Origin: Bacteroidota bacterium
Lineage (GTDB): Bacteria; Bacteroidota; Bacteroidia; Chitinophagales; Chitinophagaceae
Length of the DNA: 34,760 nucleotides
Assembly (NCBI GenBank): GCA_018267925.1
Contig: JAFDXO010000099.1
Span: 1-34,760, forward strand
Reading direction: 5' to 3'
Below the pieces are notes generated by a model that saw only the letters and a program-made list of their open reading frames with translations, was not told where the DNA came from and did not search any database. A program made the position numbers and the translations under genes. Below, one piece after another: positions 27,704 to 34,760 of the stretch. Numbering within the stretch: position 1 is the stretch's first letter; the number at the start of each line of letters is the position of its first letter.

Positions 27704-27904
27704 CATGAATGAAGTTGTGATATACAAAAACAATAATAACGATATTCAAATTGAAGTTCATTTAGAACAAGATTGAGTATGACTTACACAAGACCAAATA
27801 GCTTTTTATTTGGCATTCAGCGACCTGCAATTATGAAACTTTTCAACTCAAATGAGTTAGACGAAAAGGTGGTATGTTCCAAAATGGAACATACCACTCA
27901 ATAA
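27704..27904 (+). pseudogene. RhuM-type gene, decayed copy 1 (N-terminal part)
   Basis: From ATG 27704 the frame reads MNEVVIYKNNNNDIQIEVHL and stops. After two TGA codons (at the T and W positions of the family line TVWLTQ) it resumes as LTQDQIA. A frameshift later it continues FGIQRPAIMKLFNSNELDEK, then VVCSKMEHTTQ, and stops at 27902-27904. This is the DNA-binding-like N-terminal part of a RhuM protein with at least three lesions. The last ten codons lie in a perfect 29-bp palindrome (27869-27897). Confidence 0.7.
27869..27897. repeat. Perfect palindrome in RhuM copy 1
   Basis: GTGGTATGTTCCA (27869-27881), loop AAA, then its exact reverse complement (27885-27897). It covers the codons for VVCSKMEHT directly after DEK. 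Confidence 0.9.
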
Positions 27905-27919
27905 TAAAGTAAAGAAACT

Positions 27920-28164
27920 ATGAACGAAATAGAAATCTACAAATCGGATGATAACAAGATTGAATTACAAGTCAATCTTGAAAATGATGCTAACAAATGG
28001 TTTTTATTATTAATAAAAATAAAATGACTATATCTGAACACATTTCCAATATTTTTAACGAAGGAGAACTTGACGAAAAAGTGGTTGTAAGGAAATTCCT
28101 TACAACCACTCAACACGATTCCATTAAAGGAAAAACCCAAGAAAAATTAGAATTAGCAATTTAA
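27920..28164 (+). pseudogene. RhuM-type gene, decayed copy 2 (N-terminal part)
   Basis: ATG 27920 begins MNEIEIYKSDDNKIELQVNL and ends early at about 28026. One frame over, sequence resumes as TISEHISNIFNEGELDEK, then VVVRKFLTTTQHDSIKGKTQ, and stops at 28162-28164. The segment NIFNEGELDEK is typical of RhuM proteins. The central WLTQ-type stretch has been replaced by a short A/T-rich stretch. A second 29-bp palindrome (28081-28109) covers the codons after DEK, as in copy 1, but with a different stem sequence. Confidence 0.7.
28081..28109. repeat. Perfect palindrome in RhuM copy 2
   Basis: GTGGTTGTAAGGAA (28081-28094), one central A, then the exact reverse complement (28096-28109). Same length and same codon position as in copy 1, different stem. 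Confidence 0.9.
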
Positions 28165-28185
28165 GAGAAATCGTGAAAAATGTAA

Positions 28186-28208
28186 ACTATTTCCAAAATG
28201 GAACAAGT
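28186..28208. repeat. Imperfect palindrome sharing a core with copy 1
   Basis: ACTATTTCCA (28186-28195), loop AAA, then a right arm matching at 8 of 10 positions (28199-28208). The core TTCCAAAATGGAACA (28191-28205) is identical to 27877-27891. Confidence 0.7.
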
Positions 28209-28218
28209 TTAAAACAAA

Positions 28219-28247
28219 GTGGTTGGTTCAAAATTTGCCCCAACCAC
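28219..28247. repeat. Imperfect 29-bp palindrome, RhuM copy 3
   Basis: Outer 8 bp GTGGTTGG/CCAACCAC and inner CAAA/TTTG pair, with two mismatched positions between them. Same length as the palindromes in copies 1 and 2. Confidence 0.75.
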
Positions 28248-28299
28248 AAACAACAGAAAGATTAGGAAGTCCGACTTCTCTATCAAAAAACAAGAATCT

Positions 28300-29266
28300 A
28301 TGAACGAAATTGAGATATACAAAACAGAAAAGGGCTCTGAAATCCAAGTACGATTGGATAAAGAAACCATTTGGCTAACGCAAAAACAAATGGCGGATTT
28401 GTATTGTAAGGACACAGACACCATTAGTTTACACCTGAAAAATATTTATGCAGAGGAAGAGTTAGACGAAATTGCAACTACCGAGTTTTCCTCGTTAGTT
28501 CAAAAAGAAGGTGACAGAATGGTAAACAGAAAAGTAAAACTTTACAACCTCGATGCTATTCTATCCGTTGGCTATCGTGTTAATTCCAAACGTGGCACTC
28601 AATTTCGTCAATGGGCAACTCAACGCTTAAAAGAACATCTTGTACAAGGCTACACCATCAACCAAAAACGCTTAGATGAACTACAACAAACCGTTCAGCT
28701 CATTCAAAAATCCATCGGCGAAGAAACGAATTTAAAAGAGGCTAAAGGCTTACTCGAAATCATCAGCCAATATACACAACGCTTTGTGCTGCTAAACCAA
28801 TACGACAGCAACAGCATTGCATCTGAAAGGCTGAATGAAAATATCACTTATGAAATCACATATCCTGAAGCCAAGAACGCCATTGCAGAACTGAAAAAAC
28901 AGCTCATCGCAAAAATAGAAGCAACGGATTTATTCGGTAACGAAAAAGATAACAGCTTTGAGGGAACCTTGCAAAATGTGGTGCAGACCTTTGGCGGTAC
29001 TTATCTCTATCCGAGCATTGAGGAGCAGGCAGCGCATTTGCTGTATTTCATTATAAAAAACCATTCGTTCTCTGATGGAAATATACGCATCGGTACTTTC
29101 TGTTCTAATGGTTTTTGGAATAAACAAACATCTTTTCACAAAATGCGACGAACTGAAAATTAATGATCATACTCTTGTAGCATTGGCATTGCTTGTGGCG
29201 CAAAGCAACCCTGCGGAAAAAGAGTTGATGATAAAGCTCATTACCCAACTCATCAATAACAGCTGA
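28300..29266 (+). pseudogene. RhuM/Fic-like virulence-type protein, one frameshift near the 3' end
   Basis: Start at ATG 28300 (MNEIEIYKTEKGSEIQVRLD), homologous to the starts of copies 1 and 2; the longer frame from 28219 runs through copy 3. The RhuM domain follows: TIWLTQKQMADLY, then KLYNLDAILSVGYRVNSKRG and TQFRQWATQRLKEHLVQGY. The C-terminal domain has the Fic/Doc-like motif HSFSDGNIR, where the usual K of DGNKR is I. Around 29095-29105 the frame shifts by one base; the family tail (HLFTKCDELKINDHTLVALA, then LLVAQSNPAEKEL) continues in the next frame to 29264-29266. The stop is one base before cas1. Either a recent pseudogene or a site to recheck in the assembly. Confidence 0.8.
28476..28500. 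repeat. Near-perfect palindrome in the large RhuM gene
   Basis: AACTACCGAG (28476-28485), loop TTTTC, right arm 28491-28500, pairing at 9 of 10 positions. It lies directly after the LDEI codons, which align with DEK of the decayed copies. Confidence 0.75.
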
Positions 29267-29267
29267 C

Positions 29268-30185
29268 ATGATAAAACGCACTCTGTACTTCGGCAACCCC
29301 GCCTATCTGAAAACGCAAAACGAACAAATGGTGATAGAATTGCCGGCTGTAAAGGGATTGCGATTGATGCCGGAAATCAAACAAGCACCCATCGAAGATA
29401 TAGGTATAGTAGTTTTAGACCATCAACAAATCACCATTTCGCAAGCTTTGATGGCCAAGCTTTTAGACAACAATGTAGCTCTAATCACCTGCGATCAAAC
29501 TCACCATCCCGTAGGGTTAATGCTCAACCTGCATGGGCATACCTTGCAAAGTCAAAAATTTAAAGCACAATTAGAAACAAGCATTCCGCTTAAAAAACAA
29601 TTGTGGCAACAAACCGTGTCTGCAAAAATTGCCAATCAAGCGGCATTGTTGCAAGCAGAGCGGGCTGAGAATAAGATACTGATTCGTTATGCCCGAGAAG
29701 TAAAAAGTGGCGACAGCGAAAACCACGAAGCCAAAGCCGCTGCTTATTATTGGAAAAATCTTTTTCCGGAATATTTATCTTTTACCCGACAACGCGAAGG
29801 TGCTCCACCCAACAATTTGTTGAACTATGGATATGCCATTTTGCGTGCCCTTACAGCCCGAAGTTTAGTGATGTCGGGACTTTTGCCCACATTGGGAATC
29901 TTTCATAGAAACCAATATAATGCCTATTGTCTTGCTGATGATATTATGGAGCCGTATCGCCCATTTGTAGATAGGGTAGTGTGTAGGATTGTAAGCATGA
30001 ACGGACGTTTTTTAGAATTGACACCAAACATGAAAAAGGAATTGTTGGCTATCCCCGCCATGGATGTAGTGTTGGATGGTGAGCGAAGCCCATTGATGAA
30101 CGCCATGCAAAGAACAACGGCAAGCTTGGCAAAATGTTTTGAAGGAGCAACGAAAAAAGTATTGTATCCTACTTTGTGCGACTGA
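29268..30185 (+). CDS. cas1: CRISPR-associated endonuclease Cas1
   Basis: 305 aa, full length for type II Cas1, the integrase subunit of the Cas1-Cas2 adaptation complex. Likely metal ligands are Glu154 (HEAKAAAYYW), His213 (GIFHRNQYNAY) and Glu228 (DDIMEPYRPF); the H-to-E distance of 15 equals that of S. pyogenes Cas1 (H205/E220). PNNLLNYGYAILRA is a strong Cas1 signature. The start ATG lies one base after the RhuM stop, so translation may be coupled to that frameshifted gene. A 161-bp gap filled with heptamer repeats separates it from cas2. Confidence 0.97.
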   Translation: MIKRTLYFGNPAYLKTQNEQMVIELPAVKGLRLMPEIKQAPIEDIGIVVLDHQQITISQALMAKLLDNNVALITCDQTHHPVGLMLNLHGHTLQSQKFKAQLETSIPLKKQLWQQTVSAKIANQAALLQAERAENKILIRYAREVKSGDSENHEAKAAAYYWKNLFPEYLSFTRQREGAPPNNLLNYGYAILRALTARSLVMSGLLPTLGIFHRNQYNAYCLADDIMEPYRPFVDRVVCRIVSMNGRFLELTPNMKKELLAIPAMDVVLDGERSPLMNAMQRTTASLAKCFEGATKKVLYPTLCD

Positions 30186-30205
30186 TGAAGGATTAGTTAT
30201 AAATA

Positions 30206-30685
<480 letters not shown>

Positions 30686-30694
30686 GTTAAGGCA

Positions 30695-30724
30695 TAAAAA
30701 AAGGGCTAAAAAGCCCATTTTTTT
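30695..30724 (+). terminator. Terminator between cas2 and the CRISPR array
   Basis: GGGCT (30703-30707), loop AAAA, AGCCC (30712-30716), flanked by A7 on the left and a T tract to 30724, so it can work on both strands. It separates cas transcription from the array, and on the minus strand it could end array transcription coming from the right. Confidence 0.8.
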
Positions 30725-30777
30725 ATTTCAGTTAGACACCTTGAAACACAATACTGTTGCGGCTCTTAGCGAAGTCA
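30725..30777. promoter_or_regulatory. Short leader-like spacer next to the first CRISPR repeat
   Basis: Only 53 bp lie between the terminator and the first repeat. If new spacers enter at the cas2-proximal end, as the truncated repeat at the other end suggests, this is the leader. No convincing plus-strand promoter is visible in it, in line with minus-strand transcription of the array. Confidence 0.45.
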
Positions 30778-33735
30778 GTTGTCAAAGATCTAAGCTAAGA
30801 AATTTTTTGAAAGCAATTCACAACTATCTGCTTTGCCGCCTATCACCCAGTGCGTTGTCAAAGATCTAAGCTAAGAAATTTTTTGAAAGCAATTCACAAC
30901 ATCGGCGCTGGCAATACGATCTTTAATATGTTGTCAAAGATCTAAGCTAAGAAATTTTTTGAAAGCAATTCACAACAAGTCTGCTGTGTTTGTGTCGTTA
31001 AAATAGGTTGTCAAAGATCTAAGCTAAGAAATTTTTTGAAAGCAATTCACAACATCAGTTATAATGTTTGATGCGGGTTGTTTGTTGTCAAAGATCTAAG
31101 CTAAGAAATTTTTTGAAAGCAATTCACAACTACAGCTCACCGAGTTGTCAGGCGGATGCCGTTGTCAAAGATCTAAGCTAAGAAATTTTTTGAAAGCAAT
31201 TCACAACTTCTTTTTGTTTGCTGTTTTTTTAGTTGCCGTTGTCAAAGATCTAAGCTAAGAAATTTTTTGAAAGCAATTCACAACGTAAATACACGCATAG
31301 CCGAAGAGCATCTTGTTGTCAAAGATCTAAGCTAAGAAATTTTTTGAAAGCAATTCACAACATTGATGACTTGTTAGGAGAAATAGATAAAGTTGTCAAA
31401 GATCTAAGCTAAGAAATTTTTTGAAAGCAATTCACAACTACAATTTGGGAAGCCGATTGCTGGTATCAGTTGTCAAAGATCTAAGCTAAGAAATTTTTTG
31501 AAAGCAATTCACAACTATCGCAAGTGCATGACCTAACAACGCGCTGTTGTCAAAGATCTAAGCTAAGAAATTTTTTGAAAGCAATTCACAACTCTGCAAG
31601 CCGGCTACTGCTGTATCCACCGTTGTCAAAGATCTAAGCTAAGAAATTTTTTGAAAGCAATTCACAACTATAGTTATTATCAAGTGAAAACTCCTTGAGT
31701 TGTCAAAGATCTAAGCTAAGAAATTTTTTGAAAGCAATTCACAACTATGCCTTTCAGCATATTGCTGGCGCGTTTGTTGTCAAAGATCTAAGCTAAGAAA
31801 TTTTTTGAAAGCAATTCACAACTCATGAAACTGGCATCCAACGCTAAGTCTTGTTGTCAAAGATCTAAGCTAAGAAATTTTTTGAAAGCAATTCACAACG
31901 CCGTCCACAGGCGTTTCGCCCATCTGCTCGTTGTCAAAGATCTAAGCTAAGAAATTTTTTGAAAGCAATTCACAACAAATACTCGGGCTGGTGTAACAAA
32001 AGGTTTGTTGTCAAAGATCTAAGCTAAGAAATTTTTTGAAAGCAATTCACAACTAAATACTTTACCGCTAACCCGCCATCTAAGTTGTCAAAGATCTAAG
32101 CTAAGAAATTTTTTGAAAGCAATTCACAACGCAGTGAAAGAGAAGGATCTCACACGAAGTGTTGTCAAAGATCTAAGCTAAGAAATTTTTTGAAAGCAAT
32201 TCACAACTAAATGCCGTTCATCAAAAAAAGTTTGCGAGTTGTCAAAGATCTAAGCTAAGAAATTTTTTGAAAGCAATTCACAACGCATCTGTCTTTGGTG
32301 GCTACCATGCTTCTGTTGTCAAAGATCTAAGCTAAGAAATTTTTTGAAAGCAATTCACAACTGAATCATATAATGGTGTAAATCCACCCTCGTTGTCAAA
32401 GATCTAAGCTAAGAAATTTTTTGAAAGCAATTCACAACAGCATATCCATCATTCCGCCATAGTAATTAGTTGTCAAAGATCTAAGCTAAGAAATTTTTTG
32501 AAAGCAATTCACAACGCGAAGGGGGCGGGGGGCGGGGGGTTGGTGGTTGTCAAAGATCTAAGCTAAGAAATTTTTTGAAAGCAATTCACAACAAGTCTGC
32601 TGTGTTTGGGTCGTTAAAATCGGTTGTCAAAGATCTAAGCTAAGAAATTTTTTGAAAGCAATTCACAACGGTTGGACATGTGGATGTATATCCGTTGGAG
32701 TTGTCAAAGATCTAAGCTAAGAAATTTTTTGAAAGCAATTCACAACTCAAAAGAAGGCACTAAGACTGGAGCTTGGGTTGTCAAAGATCTAAGCTAAGAA
32801 ATTTTTTGAAAGCAATTCACAACCGAGTAGCCCCATATAATAAGGTTTATGGGGTTGTCAAAGATCTAAGCTAAGAAATTTTTTGAAAGCAATTCACAAC
32901 GGATATGAAGTTTAAGAACATTCAGAATAGGTTGTCAAAGATCTAAGCTAAGAAATTTTTTGAAAGCAATTCACAACGGTGTTGATTGCACCTTTATGTA
33001 TATCTTGTTGTCAAAGATCTAAGCTAAGAAATTTTTTGAAAGCAATTCACAACATTGATGAAACGCAACGTTTTCCTTGCCGCGTTGTCAAAGATCTAAG
33101 CTAAGAAATTTTTTGAAAGCAATTCACAACTTTGTACGGAGCCAGCAAGCGCATGGCGTTGTTGTCAAAGATCTAAGCTAAGAAATTTTTTGAAAGCAAT
33201 TCACAACATAGTCCACACACATACCGCAAACACATATGTTGTCAAAGATCTAAGCTAAGAAATTTTTTGAAAGCAATTCACAACATTAGCTTGAGTTTCA
33301 GCCCTCCAAATGTAGTTGTCAAAGATCTAAGCTAAGAAATTTTTTGAAAGCAATTCACAACCGCCGGCTTCTTAGCATCATGACGGGAAAGGTTGTCAAA
33401 GATCTAAGCTAAGAAATTTTTTGAAAGCAATTCACAACTCAGACCTTAATGTATGGTCTAAGGATGATGTTGTCAAAGATCTAAGCTAAGAAATTTTTTG
33501 AAAGCAATTCACAACCCGAAAACATTAGTAGGCGCAAGCTGGTCAGTTGTCAAAGATCTAAGCTAAGAAATTTTTTGAAAGCAATTCACAACAGGTTGCC
33601 GGTTGTGCCGAAATTGATACTGTTGTCAAAGATCTAAGCTAAGAAATTTTTTGAAAGCAATTCACAACTATTTTGGTTTATAGATTTTTTTATGCTCAGT
33701 TGTCAAAGATCTAAGCTAAGAAATTTTTTGAAAGC
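30778..33735 (-). CRISPR. Type II-C CRISPR array, 38 full repeats plus 1 truncated, 38 spacers
   Basis: The 47-bp repeat begins GTTGTCAAAGATCTAAGC and ends GAAAGCAATTCACAAC; the GTTGT...ACAAC ends are typical of II-C. All 38 complete repeats appear identical. Spacers are 30 bp, a few 29 bp (for example spacers 1, 2, 11, 29 and 37). The last repeat (33699-33735) keeps only its first 37 bp. Because the tracrRNA anti-repeat pairs with the repeat's 3' part as written on the plus strand, functional crRNA must come from the minus strand. On that strand each repeat ends in GATCTTTGACAAC, a near match to the Bacteroidota -7 box, which may start transcripts at each spacer. Spacers 3 and 24 are near-identical. 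Confidence 0.98.
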
Positions 33736-33851
33736 TAACTTTTATTCCGATTAGCTAACTCGGCTATATTTATAGTTTCAAATTCTTTTGCTTTTTTAAT
33801 GTATTAAATTTCCTATCTTTTTCTTGTATCTTTTCAGCAAATCCTTTATTC

Positions 33852-34421
33852 ATGGAGCAGAATTTTCCCTCTATTCAATCTGCTAAAAATATAGTTCAAC
33901 AACTGCAATTCGAAAAGACTTATTCTTCTGTTGAATCAGCAGAGGCGTTTTTTGTGATAGCCAAAAATCTAATGTTGGATATTAATGTTTGGCAATCCGA
34001 AAGCACTAACCATTCCGTACAATTTTTTATAACGGATAATACAGAAAAGGTGCACCATAGAAATATTCATAAAGGTGACCTTATTCGTGTTAAGTTTTTA
34101 AATTCTGAAATGGAAAAGGTAGATTGGATGCGTATAAATGTCTTACAGTATGATGACTATCCCAACGAAAATAGGGAAGTGCTGACCTTGCATTTGTCTC
34201 AAGTTCAAGATCATCCACAAAAAACCAATTCTTATGCTGACCTTAAAAAAAATCGGAATGAAATTTACCTTTCAATTGAAAGAAACCATAGCCACCTTAT
34301 TTCAGGATTGACTATTTGTGTGAATCATGAAGTTCATAATTCTTCGAATGATTTTGAATTGCCCTTTAAGGAACATTTGTCGTGGGATCAATTGTTGCAA
34401 AAATTTTTACAGGAAGAGTAG
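33852..34421 (+). CDS. Unrecognised 189-aa protein downstream of the CRISPR array
   Basis: ATG 33852 follows 116 bp of AT-rich sequence after the truncated last repeat. The protein is soluble, without signal peptide or membrane segment. The N-terminal region is helical (MEQNFPSIQSAKNIVQQLQF), the middle strand-rich (VQFFITDNTEKVHHRNIHKG, DLIRVKFLNSEMEK), and the C-terminal end acidic-hydrophobic (HLSWDQLLQKFLQEE). I recognise no family or catalytic motif. A short piece of repeat sequence and a small T-tract hairpin follow the stop. It may be an array-adjacent passenger gene. Confidence 0.6.
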   Translation: MEQNFPSIQSAKNIVQQLQFEKTYSSVESAEAFFVIAKNLMLDINVWQSESTNHSVQFFITDNTEKVHHRNIHKGDLIRVKFLNSEMEKVDWMRINVLQYDDYPNENREVLTLHLSQVQDHPQKTNSYADLKKNRNEIYLSIERNHSHLISGLTICVNHEVHNSSNDFELPFKEHLSWDQLLQKFLQEE

Positions 34422-34428
34422 GGATTAG

Positions 34429-34468
34429 TTGAAAGCAATTTAGTTTTCTTGTGAGTACAATTTTTTTT
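34429..34468 (+). other. Repeat/anti-repeat-like 12-mer followed by a terminator-like hairpin
   Basis: TTGAAAGCAATT (34429-34440) is identical to the repeat's plus-strand 3' part and to the tracrRNA anti-repeat. Nine bases on, TTGT-GAGT-ACAA (34449-34460) is followed by eight Ts. It may be the lost end of the truncated repeat, a vestigial anti-repeat RNA, or simply the terminator of the 189-aa gene with a chance match. Confidence 0.4.
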
Positions 34469-34485
34469 AAAACTTCATTGATTAT

Positions 34486-34644
34486 TTATTGTTTCCATTT
34501 TTCATACACCATGCGCACAGCTTGGTATCCGGCATGAGAGAGCCATAGTTGCATGGTTGTGTTGGCAACTAAGGTGTAACGATATATTCTACGAATGTGG
34601 TGATGTGAAAAATGATTTTCAAACGTTGAATTTAAGGGCACCTC
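34486..34644 (-). pseudogene. C-terminal fragment of an unknown protein
   Basis: A minus-strand frame open from a stop at 34645-34647 reads LNSTFENHFSHHHIRRIYRY, then TLVANTTMQLWLSHAGYQAV and RMVYEKWKQ, ending at 34486-34488. It has no ATG (one GTG near 34641), yet the composition looks like real protein, so it may be the tail of a decayed gene. The remaining bases to 34760 show no gene. Family not recognised. Confidence 0.35.
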
Positions 34645-34760
34645 TTAAAACCCCATTTTCTTTTCTGATTATTTTTTACTCAGTTAAAAAAAGCGAGTAC
34701 AATTGCTCTATGTTTTTGTGTTAAATGCTACATCATTGATATTCAGCCTATTAAATTTAA

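Larger units (their letters stand above)
28165..28299 (+). pseudogene. RhuM-type fragment(s), copy 3, hairpin region only
   Basis: A short stretch before the large RhuM gene contains two further palindromes. The one at 28186-28208 shares the 15-nt core TTCCAAAATGGAACA with copy 1. The one at 28219-28247 is 29 bp long and encodes VVGSKFAPTT, which aligns with VVCSKMEHTT and VVVRKFLTTT of copies 1 and 2. The rest of the gene is gone. The in-frame GTG at 28219 makes the large RhuM gene look longer than it is. Confidence 0.5.

Noticed and set aside
27704..27904. TGA read as tryptophan in RhuM copy 1 (two TGA codons, one at the family's W)
   Set aside because: The second TGA does fall on the W of VWLTQ, but the first falls on a T position, a frameshift follows anyway, and neighbouring genes use TGA as a stop. 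Simple decay explains it.
28219..28299. GTG/ATG-extended start for the large RhuM gene
   Set aside because: The extension runs through the hairpin remnant of copy 3, while the start at 28300 aligns with the starts of copies 1 and 2.
30778..33735. Self-targeting spacers matching this window
   Set aside because: I compared spacers to the genes by eye and found no match, but this was not an exhaustive search and cannot exclude matches elsewhere in the genome.

Overview
The window is a chromosomal segment of an AT-rich member of the Bacteroidota, probably a Chitinophagales/Sphingobacteriales-type lineage. The evidence is a gldD gliding/type IX secretion lipoprotein gene, a remnant of a type IX secretion C-terminal sorting domain, promoters of the TTTG-N20-TAnnTTTG type (clearest before trxA and gap), a Bacteroidota-style Mrp protein, and a long type II-C Cas9.

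Positions 1-1900 are a scrap-yard: an IS91-type transposase fragment, its partner tyrosine recombinase broken by a homopolymer frameshift and a small palindromic insertion, paired REP-like palindromes, a truncated secreted-protein gene, an IS-end-like set of direct repeats, and a frameshifted sorting domain. Positions 1954-22043 are ordinary housekeeping sequence: mrp, purK-purE, trxA, a META-domain lipoprotein, tRNA-Arg(CCT), gldD, a DUF3467 gene, guaA with a periplasmic-binding-type gene, a WecA/MraY-type sugar-phosphate transferase, meaB, an O-antigen-ligase-type membrane protein overlapping a LON-substrate-binding-domain gene, gap and pgk, a GT4 glycosyltransferase, a fatty-acid desaturase and a TPR protein.

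Positions 22300-33735 are a complete type II-C CRISPR-Cas locus: a divergent tracrRNA gene (minus strand, 19-nt perfect anti-repeat, terminator hairpin), cas9 (1439 aa, all nuclease residues present), two small genes packed against cas9 (an unrecognised 122-aa protein and a DUF6155-type protein), a series of decayed RhuM-type gene starts followed by a nearly full-length but frameshifted RhuM gene ending one base before cas1, then cas1, a 133-bp heptamer minisatellite, cas2, a terminator, a short leader and an array of 38 full 47-bp repeats plus one truncated repeat with 38 spacers of 29-30 bp. The anti-repeat shows that crRNAs must be read from the minus strand, towards cas2, whereas the truncated repeat lies at the cas2-distal end. 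Transcription direction and acquisition end therefore appear to be opposed.

The most unusual signals are: (a) in the RhuM series, each copy carries a different palindrome at the same codons just after the D-E-K motif; (b) two spacers 21 positions apart are the same sequence with two substitutions; (c) RhuM/DUF6155/unknown genes sit inside the cas operon; and (d) a 12-nt piece of repeat/anti-repeat sequence lies about 0.7 kb past the array, beyond an unrecognised 189-aa gene. All calls were made by reading the sequence; no database search was possible.
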